From Nonomuraea ceibae (GTDB lineage: Bacteria > Actinomycetota > Actinomycetes > Streptosporangiales > Streptosporangiaceae), in assembly GCF_019396325.1 (NCBI RefSeq), contig NZ_JAHKRO010000030.1:1-64000 (forward strand): a stretch of DNA of 64,000 nucleotides, written 5' to 3'. The notes beneath the pieces are model-generated. The model was given only the letters and a program-made list of their open reading frames with translations, made no database searches and was not told the origin of the DNA. A program made the translations under genes and the position numbers. Position 1 is the stretch's first letter, and every line of letters starts with the position of its first letter. Below are positions 31,189-39,403 of the stretch, piece by piece.

Positions 31189-33612
31189 ATGGCTTATATG
31201 CGTTTGCGCAATACGCGCGTGCGAACAAAGGTGACAGCACTGCTGGTGTCCCTGGTCGCGCTGTGGGCGTTCGCCGCATGGGTGACGCTGCGCGAAGGCG
31301 TGAACCTGGTCGGCGCCACCACGGTCGACAGCGAGGCGGTGCAGCCCAGCGAACGGCTGCTGGCCGAGCTCCAGCGCGAGCGCCGCCTGACGATGGCCGG
31401 CATCGGCACGGGCGGCCCCCTGCCCGGCCAGGCCCTGCGCGAGCAGCGGGCCAGGACCGACGCCGCCGGCGCCGCCCTGCGGGAGAGCGCGGGCGGCACC
31501 CTGGTGCAGCTCGCGGCCGACGACGTGCTGACCGGCCGCCTGAACGAGGCGCTCACGAGCGTCGCCAAGCTCCCCGCCACGCGCAAGGCCATCGACGCGG
31601 CCGGGCCCGGCCGCATGACGGCGGCGAGCGCGTACGACCACATCATCGACTCGCTCTACGACATGTTCGACTCGGTGGCCTCGCTCGACGACAAGGAGAT
31701 CGCCAAGGACGCCCGGACCATGCTGGCGCTCAGCCGGGCCAGCGAGAGCCTGGCCCGCACCGACGCGATGGTGGCGCGGGTGCTGGCGCGCGGACAGTTC
31801 ACGCCCGCCGAGTACACCGCGTTCGTGCGCGGCACCGGCATCTACCGCTACAACCTGGAGCAGGCCGCCGAGCAGCTGCCCGCGCCCGACCTGGCCGCGT
31901 ACGAGGCGTGGACCAGGAGCAAGCCCGCGCTGCGGCTGCAGGAGCTGGAACAGCGGCTCGTCACGCAGATCGACAACGCCGGGCCGCCGCCGGTCACCGC
32001 CGCCGAGTGGCAGGCGACCGCCGAGCCGGCCCGCGCCGGCATCGAGAAGATCATCGTCGACGGCGGTGACCGGCTGGTCGAGCGGGCCGTCCCCGGCGCG
32101 GTCGGCGTCATCGCCCGCCTGCTGCTGGCCGGCGGGCTCGGCCTGGTCGCCGTCGTGGCCTCGATCGTGCTGTCGATCACCACGACGCGGTCGCTGCTGG
32201 CCCAGCTCAAGAAGCTGCGCGACGCCGCGCACGAGCTGTCGGACGAGCGGCTGCCCGGCGTGGTCGAGCGGATCGGGCACGGCGAGGTCGTGGACGTCTC
32301 CCGTGAGGTGCCCGATCTGGACTTCGGCGACGACGAGATCGGGCAGGTGGGACAGGCGTTCAACACGGTGCAGCGCACCGCGGTGAGCGTCGCCGCCGAG
32401 CAGGCGGAGCTGCGGCGCAGCATCCGCGACATCCTGCTCAGCCTGGCCCGCCGCACGCAGGGTCTGGTGCACCGGCAGCTCACCGTGCTGGACGTGATGG
32501 AGCGCCGCGAGACCGACCCCGAGGAGCTGAAGGAGCTCTTCCGGCTGGACCACCTGGCCATCCGCATGCGGCGCAACGCCGAGAACCTCATCGTGCTGTC
32601 CGGCTCCTCCCCCGCCCGCACCTGGCGGCGCTCGGTGCCGATGGTCGACGTGGTGCGCGGCGCGCTGGCCGAGGTCGAGGACTACACGCGGGTCACGCTC
32701 ATGCCGATGGGCGACGTGGTGCTCGTCGGCCGGGCCGTGGGTGACGTCATCCACCTGCTGGCCGAGCTCATCGAGAACGCCGTGTCGTTCTCGCCGCCGT
32801 ACACGAGCGTGCAGGTGAGCGGGCAGATGGTGGCCAACGGGTACGTGGTCGAGATCGAGGACCGCGGGCTGGGCATGAAGCCCGAGGACCTGGCGGCGGC
32901 CAACGAGCGGATCGCCGACCCGCCGGAGTTCCGGATCACGGGCACGGCGCGGCTCGGGCTGTACGTGGTGAGCCGGCTGGCCGAGCGGCACGACATCCAG
33001 GTGGTGCTCAAGCCGTCGCCGTACGGCGGCACCACGGTGGTGGTGCTGCTGCCGCAGGAGCTGGTGGAGCTGAGCGAGGGGCCGGAGCCCGGCGGCGAGC
33101 CGGTGGCGAGCCTGCCCCGCCGCCCGGCGGCGCTGACGGGAGTGCCCGGCCCGGCGGGTCAGGGCGCGGGCACGGCCACGGCCGTGCGGCGCGCCCCCGC
33201 GGACGCCGGCCGCCCGCTGCCCGGCGAGAACGTGCGGGCGCTGCCGACGGAGAACGTGCGGCCGCTCAAGGTGGCGGCGGCGCCGGAGGACGCCCGGGAG
33301 GCCGAGCCGCCGGACCCCGGGCCGTCAGAAGGGGAGGCGACCACGACCGCCCAACCGGACAGGAGCGCGGAAGGCGACGGCGAGGCGGCGAGGTTCACGC
33401 CCGGCGGGCTCCCCCTGCGGGTGCCGCAGGCGAACCTGGCCCCGGCGCTGCGCGAGGAGGCCCCGGCCGCCCCGCCCGAGCCCGAGCGGGACGAGGACGA
33501 GCCGACCCCGGAGGAGATCCGGGCGCGGATGGGATCTTTGCAGTCGGGCACCCGACTCGGCAGGACCGAGGCGGCCAAACTCATGGACGAGCGGGCAGGA
33601 GGCGATACGTGA
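31189..33612 (+). CDS. cvnA: Conservon sensor kinase-like protein CvnA
   Basis: An 807-aa membrane histidine-kinase-like protein, first gene of a cvnABCD conservon. A basic N-terminus and first membrane helix (about residues 15-35) are followed by a ~250-residue nitrate-sensor-like extracellular helical domain, a second helix (about 305-325), a HAMP-like linker and an ATPase domain (N-box LLAELIENAVSFSPP, G-box EDRGLGM and GTARLGLYVVSRLAER). The ~200-residue C-terminal tail is Pro/Ala/Glu-rich and disordered. ATG 31198 (MRLRNTRVR) is an alternative start; neither has a clear ribosome site. The stop overlaps CvnB as GTGA. Conservons act as membrane-bound GTPase signalling complexes. Confidence 0.93.
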   Translation: MAYMRLRNTRVRTKVTALLVSLVALWAFAAWVTLREGVNLVGATTVDSEAVQPSERLLAELQRERRLTMAGIGTGGPLPGQALREQRARTDAAGAALRESAGGTLVQLAADDVLTGRLNEALTSVAKLPATRKAIDAAGPGRMTAASAYDHIIDSLYDMFDSVASLDDKEIAKDARTMLALSRASESLARTDAMVARVLARGQFTPAEYTAFVRGTGIYRYNLEQAAEQLPAPDLAAYEAWTRSKPALRLQELEQRLVTQIDNAGPPPVTAAEWQATAEPARAGIEKIIVDGGDRLVERAVPGAVGVIARLLLAGGLGLVAVVASIVLSITTTRSLLAQLKKLRDAAHELSDERLPGVVERIGHGEVVDVSREVPDLDFGDDEIGQVGQAFNTVQRTAVSVAAEQAELRRSIRDILLSLARRTQGLVHRQLTVLDVMERRETDPEELKELFRLDHLAIRMRRNAENLIVLSGSSPARTWRRSVPMVDVVRGALAEVEDYTRVTLMPMGDVVLVGRAVGDVIHLLAELIENAVSFSPPYTSVQVSGQMVANGYVVEIEDRGLGMKPEDLAAANERIADPPEFRITGTARLGLYVVSRLAERHDIQVVLKPSPYGGTTVVVLLPQELVELSEGPEPGGEPVASLPRRPAALTGVPGPAGQGAGTATAVRRAPADAGRPLPGENVRALPTENVRPLKVAAAPEDAREAEPPDPGPSEGEATTTAQPDRSAEGDGEAARFTPGGLPLRVPQANLAPALREEAPAAPPEPERDEDEPTPEEIRARMGSLQSGTRLGRTEAAKLMDERAGGDT

Positions 33613-34013
33613 CACCGGGTGCCGGCACAGACCTGAACTGGCTTCTCGACGACCTGGTCGGCCGCGTGAAGGACGCCGAGCACGCGATCGTGCTGTCGTC
33701 CGACGGGCTGCTGATGGCCTCGTCGGCCGGGCTGCAGCGGACCGACGGCGAGCACCTGTCGGCCGTGGCCTCCGGCCTGCAGAGCCTGGCCAAGGGCGTC
33801 TCCGAGCACGTGGGCGGCGGCCCGGTCAAGCAGACGGTGGTGGAATGGCGTTCGCAGTTTCTCGTGGTGACCGTGGCGGGGCAGCGGGCGTGCCTGGCCG
33901 TGCTGTGCGGGCAGGGCGCCGACATCGGCCTGGTCGCCTACGAGATGGCGATGCTGGTGGCGCGCGTCGGCCAGTACCTGACGTCCGGGGCCAGGGCCGG
34001 GAGCGACCTGTGA
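33609..34013 (+). CDS. cvnB: Conservon roadblock/LC7 protein CvnB
   Basis: A 134-aa single-domain roadblock/LC7 protein, with LNWLLDDLVGRVKDAEHAIV at the N-terminus, VLSSDGLLMASS and VTVAGQRACLAVLCG typical of the fold. It is the regulatory partner of the small GTPase CvnD, perhaps acting like MglB on MglA. It is joined by GTGA overlaps to CvnA upstream and CvnC downstream, which implies fixed stoichiometry. Confidence 0.95.
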   Translation: MTPGAGTDLNWLLDDLVGRVKDAEHAIVLSSDGLLMASSAGLQRTDGEHLSAVASGLQSLAKGVSEHVGGGPVKQTVVEWRSQFLVVTVAGQRACLAVLCGQGADIGLVAYEMAMLVARVGQYLTSGARAGSDL

Positions 34014-34369
34014 CCGAGGAGCACTGGGTCGACCCCGAGATCGTCCGTCCGTACGTGGTGACGCGCGGGCGCACCGCGCCCGTGCACGGCAAGTTCGACC
34101 TGATCTCCATGGCGGTCTCCGTCGGGCCGCCGCCGGGGCCGGAGGCCGGGCTCGACCCGGAGCACCACTCGATCCTCCGGCTCTGCCGCGAACCGAAATC
34201 CGTGGCGGAGATCGCCGCCCATCTTGACCTGCCCGCGGGCACCATCCGCGTGCTGCTCGGCGACCTGTTCGACAGGGAGCTCGTCTCGGCCCAGGAACCG
34301 CAATCCGAGGTGGACATGCGTGACATGAAGATGTACAGGGCGGTGCTCGATGGTCTTCGATCGCTCTGA
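34010..34369 (+). CDS. cvnC: Conservon DUF742 protein CvnC
   Basis: A 119-aa DUF742 protein. It has VRPYVVTRGRTAP and a winged-helix-like C-terminal half (ILRLCREPKSVAEIAAHLDL, GTIRVLLGDLFDRELV). It is the fixed third member of conservons. The role is unproven; a link between the roadblock/GTPase pair and DNA or another protein is possible from the winged-helix shape. Start GTG 34010 overlaps the CvnB stop. The last 20 bases overlap CvnD. Confidence 0.94.
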   Translation: MTEEHWVDPEIVRPYVVTRGRTAPVHGKFDLISMAVSVGPPPGPEAGLDPEHHSILRLCREPKSVAEIAAHLDLPAGTIRVLLGDLFDRELVSAQEPQSEVDMRDMKMYRAVLDGLRSL

Positions 34370-34934
34370 CCGCCCGCGCCTGCCGACGGCGATCAAGATC
34401 CTCATCGCCGGAGGGTTCGGCGCGGGCAAGACGACGCTGGTCGGCGCGGTCTCCGAGACCAGGCCGCTGCGCACGGAGGAGGTGCTGACCGACCGGGGCG
34501 TCGGCGTCGACGACCTGTCGAGCGTCGAGGCCAAGCGGACGACGACGGTCGCGATGGACTTCGGCCGGATCACGCTGGGCGACGAGTACGTCCTCTACCT
34601 GTTCGGCACGCCCGGGCAGGAGCGGTTCTGGTTCGTGTGGGACGAGCTGGCGGAGGGTTCGCTCGGGGCGGTCATCCTGGCCGACACGCGGCGGCTGGCC
34701 GACTGCTTCCCGTCGGTCGACTACTTCGAGCGGCGCGGCACGCCGTTCGTGGTGGCGGTCAACTGCTTCGACGGCGCGCCGACGTTCGAGGTCGACGAGG
34801 TACGGCTGGCGCTCCAGCTCGACCCGTCGGTTCCGATCATCCTGTGCGACGCGCGGCGGCGGCACTCCAGCCGGGAGGTGCTCATCACGCTGGTGAAGCA
34901 CTCCGCCCGGCTGCGGGCCGAGCCGGTGGGCTGA
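34350..34934 (+). CDS. cvnD: Conservon small GTPase CvnD
   Basis: A 194-aa Ras-like GTP-binding protein. Walker A is GGFGAGKTTL, the switch II region is YLFGTPGQERFWFVW and the guanine-specificity loop is VNCFDG, where the usual Lys of NKxD is Cys, a common conservon variant. It starts within the 3' end of CvnC. Its last 50 bases overlap the 3' end of the opposite-strand gene ending at 34885. No P450 (CvnE) follows; the nearest P450 is in the diterpene operon upstream. Confidence 0.94.
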   Translation: MVFDRSDRPRLPTAIKILIAGGFGAGKTTLVGAVSETRPLRTEEVLTDRGVGVDDLSSVEAKRTTTVAMDFGRITLGDEYVLYLFGTPGQERFWFVWDELAEGSLGAVILADTRRLADCFPSVDYFERRGTPFVVAVNCFDGAPTFEVDEVRLALQLDPSVPIILCDARRRHSSREVLITLVKHSARLRAEPVG

Positions 34935-36045
34935 ACCAGCGGTCCGGCGGGATCCGTACGGGTTCCGGGAACGTCCTCAGGTGCGCGAGCCGCGGCAGCA
35001 CGCGCGCCAGGCGGTAGGCGGACGGCGGGGTGGCGAGGGCTCCTGACAGCCGCCCGGCCGGGCCCGCCGCCGCCTCGGCCCGCTCCGGCTCGCACACCGG
35101 GGCGAGCTCGACCGCGTGGTGCACCACGAGCCGCAGCGCCAGGTCCTCGGCGACCGTCTTGGGGCGCAGGCGTCCCTTCGTGGCCAGCCGGTGGCCGACG
35201 TCCTCGACCGTGGCGAGGAAGCGGCGGGTGAAGGCGGCGTCGTAGGCCCCGGCGTACGGCCACGGCAGCTCGGCCAGGGCCCGCACCCGGTGCGGGCCCA
35301 GGTCGGCGAGAGTGCGCACGCGGTGGCCCTCGTCGGCCGGGGCGCCGTCGCCGAGCGCCGCCGCGTCGTGCCGCAGGCCGTCGGCCAGCGTCCGGGCCGC
35401 CCGCACGAAGGCCCCGGCGAGCCGGCGCGCCTCGTGGGCGGGCAGGCCGAGCCGCCGCACCAGCGCCTGCTCGGCGGGCGCGTGGGCGAGCGCGGACAGC
35501 CGCGCCGCCTCCGCCCGGCCCTCGTTGCCGGCGAAGGGCCCCGGCCGATCCTCGTCGTCGGCTCGTGCCCGGCGGGCGTCGCGGGGCGGCAGGCCCGTCC
35601 AGGAGTAGCCGGGATCGTGCGGCGGGTCGAGGCAGGTGCGCGCCCCGGCGGCCAGCGCCCGCAGGTACGGCTCCAGCGCCCGCCGGTAGTGCGCGTCCCC
35701 GTCCGGGTCGCGCCACAGGCCGTACAGGCAGCACGCGCCGGTGCGCCGGTCCCACGGCTGGACGAGCGACTCCATGACCTCTAGCGCGGTCGTGCGGAGC
35801 CGGTCGTCCACGGGGACGGGCAGCCGCGGGAACGACGGGTCGAGGGCCGGGTCGAGGAGCAGGGCCACCTCGCCGGCGGCGGCCAGGCCCGCCTCGGCGA
35901 CGTCCGGCAGGATCAGGCTGTCCTCGGCGTGCACCGCCTCCAGGACCTGGACCAGCACGGGCAGCGGGTCGGCCAGGCCGTGCAGGTGGTCCTGGACGGC
36001 CATCGCCTCGTCGCTGCCGAAGGGGTCGTACCCGTGTCTGCTCAC
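34885..36045 (-). CDS. Hypothetical protein with weak DUF4259-like N-terminus
   Basis: A 386-aa soluble protein that I do not firmly recognise. The first ~80 residues (YDPFGSDEAMAVQDHLHGL, then AEAGLAAAGEVALLL) resemble the DUF4259 pattern of a short Asp/Ala helix followed by AlAAaE. The rest is Ala/Arg/Leu-rich and helical with few motifs (RTGACCLYGLWRDPDGD, HDPGYSWTGLPP). Start GTG 36045 has a poor ribosome site. Its 3' end overlaps cvnD tail to tail by 50 bases, so antisense effects between the two are possible. Codon bias looks like its neighbours. Confidence 0.65.
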   Translation of the reverse strand: MSRHGYDPFGSDEAMAVQDHLHGLADPLPVLVQVLEAVHAEDSLILPDVAEAGLAAAGEVALLLDPALDPSFPRLPVPVDDRLRTTALEVMESLVQPWDRRTGACCLYGLWRDPDGDAHYRRALEPYLRALAAGARTCLDPPHDPGYSWTGLPPRDARRARADDEDRPGPFAGNEGRAEAARLSALAHAPAEQALVRRLGLPAHEARRLAGAFVRAARTLADGLRHDAAALGDGAPADEGHRVRTLADLGPHRVRALAELPWPYAGAYDAAFTRRFLATVEDVGHRLATKGRLRPKTVAEDLALRLVVHHAVELAPVCEPERAEAAAGPAGRLSGALATPPSAYRLARVLPRLAHLRTFPEPVRIPPDRWFSPPARPAAGRSASPA

Positions 36046-36081
36046 CCGACGATCATGGCGTGGCCGGGGCGGCGGGGGAAG

Positions 36082-36112
36082 GCGGGCCCGGCGGAGGGGG
36101 TGCCGGGCCCGC
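36082..36112 (-). terminator. Terminator hairpin after the ActP-like symporter
   Basis: An 11-bp perfect stem, GCGGGCCCGGC (36082-36092) with GCCGGGCCCGC (36102-36112), with a 9-base loop. It lies 8 bases beyond the symporter stop codon on the minus strand. No T-run, as elsewhere in this window. Confidence 0.75.
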
Positions 36113-36120
36113 GGCGGCCG

Positions 36121-37740
36121 TCAGTGGTCGGCGGCCTTCTCCGCCCCCACCCCGGTGAGGGAGCGGACCTCGATCTCGGCGTACTTGGCCGCGTTGTACT
36201 CCTTGCTCAGGATCGTGCCGAGCCAGCCGCACAGGAAGCCGAGCGGGATCGAGACGATGCCCGGGTTGCTGAGCGGGAACCAGGCAAAGTCGGCGTCCTT
36301 GAACAGGGCGGCCTTGCTGCCGGAGACGACCGGCGAGAAGATCACCAGCACCAGGGCGGACAGCAGGCCGCCGTAGATGGCGCTGACGGCGCCGGTCGTG
36401 TTGAACCTCTTCCAGAACAGGCTGTAGAGGATCGCCGGCAGGTTGCCCGAGGCGGCCACGGCGAAGGCCAGGGCGACCAGGAAGGCGACGTTCTGGCTCT
36501 GCGCGAGGATGCTCAGGCCGATGGCGACGGCGCCGATGACCAGGGCGGAGATCCGGGCCACGACGACCTCCTGCCGCTCGCTGGCCTGGCCGCGCCGGAA
36601 GACGTGCGCGTACAGGTCGTGGGCGAAGCTGGAGGAGGAGGCGAGCGTGAGGCCGGCGACCACCGCGAGGATGGTGGCGAAGGCGACGGCGCCGATGAAG
36701 GCCAGCAGCAGCGTGCCGCCGACCGAGCCGAAGATCTCCTCGCCGATCCGCAGCGCGAGCAGCGGCGCGGCGGTGTTGCCTCCGGGGTCCTGGGCGACGA
36801 TGGCCTCCCTGCCGACCAGGGCGGCGGCGCCGAAGCCGAGGACGAGCGTGAGCAGGTAGAACACGCCGATGATGCCGATGCCCCAGAGGACGGACTTGCG
36901 GGCGTCCTTGGCGGTGGGGACGGTGTAGAAGCGGATGAGGATGTGCGGCAGGCCGGCGGTGCCGAGCACGAGGGCGAGGCCGAGGCTGATCAGGTCGATC
37001 TTGCCGGCGATGCCCTGCGCCTCGGTGCCGTACTTCAGGCCGGGGATGAGGAAGCTGTCGGGGTTGGCCTTGGGTCCGCTGGTGGCGGCGGCCTGGCCGA
37101 GCAGCGCCGACAGGTTGAAGCCGAACTTGCCCAGCACCAGCACGGTCACCAGGGCGGCGCCGGTCATCAGCAGCACGGCCTTGACGATCTGGACCCAGGT
37201 GGTGCCCTTCATGCCGCCGAAGACCACGTACACGATCATGAGGGCGCCGACGGCGACGATCGTCCAGATCTTGCCGGCCTCGGAGGTGATGCCGAGCAGC
37301 AGGCCGACCAGGGCGCCCGCGCCGACCATCTGGGCGAGCAGGTAGAAGATGCTGACGACGATGGTCGAGACGCCGGCGGCGGTGCGGACGGGTCGCGGGC
37401 TCATCCGGAAGGCCAGCACGTCGGCCATGGTGAACTTGCCGGAGTTGCGCATGAGCTCGGCCACCAGCAGCAGCGCGACGAGCCACGCCACGAGGAAGCC
37501 GATGGAGTACAGGAACCCGTCGTAGCCGGACAGCGCGATGATGCCGGCGATGCCGAGGAAGGAGGCGGCGGACATGTAGTCGCCGCCGATGGCCAGGCCG
37601 TTCTGCACGCCGCTGAAGGAGCGCCCGCCGGCGTAGTAGTCGGCGGCGGTCTTGGTCTGGCGGCTGGCCCAGAAGGTGATGCCGAGCGTGGCCGCGACGA
37701 AGACGAGGAAGAGGATCGTGGCGAGGGTGGTGGAGCTCAC
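36121..37740 (-). CDS. actP: Cation/acetate symporter, SSS family (ActP-like)
   Basis: A 539-aa sodium:solute symporter with about 13 membrane helices, family length. The N-terminal [39 protein letters not shown] matches the ActP/YjcG group (written here only as landmarks: [10 protein letters not shown] and [12 protein letters not shown]). [21 protein letters not shown] and [23 protein letters not shown] are further ActP blocks. Start GTG 37740 overlaps the stop of the DUF485 gene (GTGA), the standard YjcH-ActP arrangement. It imports acetate or related short carboxylates with a cation. Substrate is inferred from family and arrangement. Confidence 0.92.
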   Translation of the reverse strand: MSSTTLATILFLVFVAATLGITFWASRQTKTAADYYAGGRSFSGVQNGLAIGGDYMSAASFLGIAGIIALSGYDGFLYSIGFLVAWLVALLLVAELMRNSGKFTMADVLAFRMSPRPVRTAAGVSTIVVSIFYLLAQMVGAGALVGLLLGITSEAGKIWTIVAVGALMIVYVVFGGMKGTTWVQIVKAVLLMTGAALVTVLVLGKFGFNLSALLGQAAATSGPKANPDSFLIPGLKYGTEAQGIAGKIDLISLGLALVLGTAGLPHILIRFYTVPTAKDARKSVLWGIGIIGVFYLLTLVLGFGAAALVGREAIVAQDPGGNTAAPLLALRIGEEIFGSVGGTLLLAFIGAVAFATILAVVAGLTLASSSSFAHDLYAHVFRRGQASERQEVVVARISALVIGAVAIGLSILAQSQNVAFLVALAFAVAASGNLPAILYSLFWKRFNTTGAVSAIYGGLLSALVLVIFSPVVSGSKAALFKDADFAWFPLSNPGIVSIPLGFLCGWLGTILSKEYNAAKYAEIEVRSLTGVGAEKAADH

Positions 37741-38066
37741 TTGGTCTTCTCCTCGACCTCGTGGCGGAGCTTGTCGGCGATCGGGTCGAGCTTCTTCCCG
37801 GCGTGCCTGGAGTAGGCCCAGGCGATGAGGAACGTCGTCACGAACTGCAGCAGCCCGAGGATCAGCCCGACGTTGATGTCACCGAGCAGCTTGATGCCCA
37901 TGAAGTCGCGGGCCCATCCCGACAGCACCACGTACAGCAGGTACCACACCAGGAAGGCCGCCGTCATGGGGAACGTCCACCGCCTGAAGCGGCTCTTCAG
38001 CTCCTGGAACTCGCTGCTCCTCTGCACCTGTTCGTAAACGGACGCGTCATGTTCTCTGGTCGTCAC
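37737..38066 (-). CDS. DUF485 membrane protein (symporter partner)
   Basis: A 109-aa YjcH-like protein with two membrane helices ([20 protein letters not shown] and [20 protein letters not shown]) and a conserved N-terminal [19 protein letters not shown] 38066 has GGAGGT 5 bases upstream; the longer frame to 38111 does not. It is translationally coupled to the symporter and is probably an accessory subunit. Confidence 0.92.
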   Translation of the reverse strand: MTTREHDASVYEQVQRSSEFQELKSRFRRWTFPMTAAFLVWYLLYVVLSGWARDFMGIKLLGDINVGLILGLLQFVTTFLIAWAYSRHAGKKLDPIADKLRHEVEEKTK

Positions 38067-38142
38067 GAGACCTCCACTGTGATGCGGATCACGCACAAGG
38101 TAAGAGCGCAACCTACCCGCGGTGGAGGGGTCTCGCAGGGCT

Positions 38143-38164
38143 GTTCGGCGAGCCGCCGCCGAAC
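38143..38164 (-). terminator. Hairpin between the PLP enzyme gene and the DUF485 gene
   Basis: GTTCGGCG (38143-38150) and CGCCGAAC (38157-38164) form an 8-bp perfect stem with a 6-base loop, about 55 bases past the stop of the minus-strand PLP enzyme gene. It probably ends that transcript. The remaining gap should hold the DUF485/symporter promoter, but I see no clear boxes. Confidence 0.55.
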
Positions 38165-38218
38165 GGCGTTCAGCTGGTCAGGGGTTGCGGTGAATGGTCC
38201 CTTATGTACGACGAACGG

Positions 38219-39373
38219 TCAGGCGATTCCGCCCAGCGCGCCGCCCAGGTCCTCGATCAGCGTGGCGGCGGGCTCCAGGCCGACCGCCAGGCGCACCAGG
38301 CCCACCGGGACGCCCATGGTGGCCCGCACGCTCTCCTCGACGGTCAGCGCGGGCGCGTTGACCAGGCTCTCGAACCCGCCCCACGACACGCCGATCCGGA
38401 AGTGCCGCAGCCCGTCGAGGAAGGCGCCCACCTCGGCGCGCGAGTCCGTGTCCAGCTCCACGCTGAACAGGCTGGAGAAGCCCGACATCTGGCCGCGCGC
38501 GACGCCGTGGCCGGGATGCGAGGGCAGGCCGGGGTGGTTGACCCGGCGTACGGCCGGATGTCCCTCCAGGTACGCGGCGACCGCCAGGCCGCGCTCCTGG
38601 TGCGCGGCCATCCGTACGGGCAGCGTGCGCAGGCCCTTGATCACCCGGGCGGCGTCGTGCGGCGACATGGCCGCGCCGTACAGCTGGTATTCGGTCAGCG
38701 CCAGCGGCCTGATCAGCCGCGCCGGGCCCGCCACCACGCCGCCGACCACGTCGCTGTGCCCGCCCGCGTACTTCGACAGCGAGTGCACGACCAGGTCCAC
38801 GCCCTTGGTCAGCGGCTTCTGGAACAGCGGCGTCGACCAGGTGTTGTCCATCACGGTGACCAGCCCGTGGCCGCGCGCCCACCCGGCGACGGCCTCCAGG
38901 TCGAAGATCTCGTAGCGCATGTAGGAGGGCGACTCGAAGTACAGCAGCCGGGTGCCGGGCCGCACCGCCTCCTCGCACGCCGCCAGGTCGGCCGCGTGCG
39001 TGTGGGTGACGCCGAACTTCTCCAGGTAGCGCAGGAACTGCGTGGTCGGCCCGTAGACGGCGCCCAGCACCAGCACGTGGTCCCCGGCCGACACCAGCGA
39101 CGAGATCGCCGCCGAGATCGCGCCCATCCCGGAGCCGAAGCACTTGGCCCGCTCGGCCCGTTCCAGCGCGGCCAGCTTGCGCTGCAACAGGTCGACGGTC
39201 GGGTTGGTGCCCCGCCAGTAGACGTAGCGCTCGTCCTCGTCCCTGATCGCCGCGCCGAGCTCCGCCATCGAGCCGAAGGTGAACACGCTGTTGCCGAACA
39301 CCGGCGGGTTGACCGCGCCGAGCTGCCACGGCTCGTCCTCGCCCAGCCGGGCGCAGATCCACTCGTCATCCAT
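38219..39373 (-). CDS. Cys/Met-metabolism PLP enzyme (cystathionine gamma-synthase/beta- or gamma-lyase family)
   Basis: A 384-aa fold-type I PLP enzyme. The cofactor Lys lies in VVHSLSKYAGGHSDVVGG. GSGMGAISAAISSLVSAGDHVL and the Asp in VMDNTWSTPLFQKP (cofactor N1) also fit the family. The Arg near the C-terminus in RLAVGLEP binds the substrate carboxylate. Synthase and lyase members cannot be separated by eye. YVYWRGTNPTVD replaces the usual Y-S-R-x-x-N-P-T segment, so the phosphate-contact Tyr/Arg pair is altered (Trp-Arg-Gly), suggestive of a cystathionine beta-lyase-like subgroup. ATG 39373. It lies 30 bases downstream of the SSS symporter gene on the same strand. Confidence 0.88.
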   Translation of the reverse strand: MDDEWICARLGEDEPWQLGAVNPPVFGNSVFTFGSMAELGAAIRDEDERYVYWRGTNPTVDLLQRKLAALERAERAKCFGSGMGAISAAISSLVSAGDHVLVLGAVYGPTTQFLRYLEKFGVTHTHAADLAACEEAVRPGTRLLYFESPSYMRYEIFDLEAVAGWARGHGLVTVMDNTWSTPLFQKPLTKGVDLVVHSLSKYAGGHSDVVGGVVAGPARLIRPLALTEYQLYGAAMSPHDAARVIKGLRTLPVRMAAHQERGLAVAAYLEGHPAVRRVNHPGLPSHPGHGVARGQMSGFSSLFSVELDTDSRAEVGAFLDGLRHFRIGVSWGGFESLVNAPALTVEESVRATMGVPVGLVRLAVGLEPAATLIEDLGGALGGIA

Positions 39374-39403
39374 GACGGCCCACCCTAGGACAGCGCCCGC
39401 CCG

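Noticed and set aside
38219-39373. Confident cystathionine gamma-synthase (metB) name
   Set aside because: Synthase and lyase cannot be told apart here and the substrate segment is atypical.
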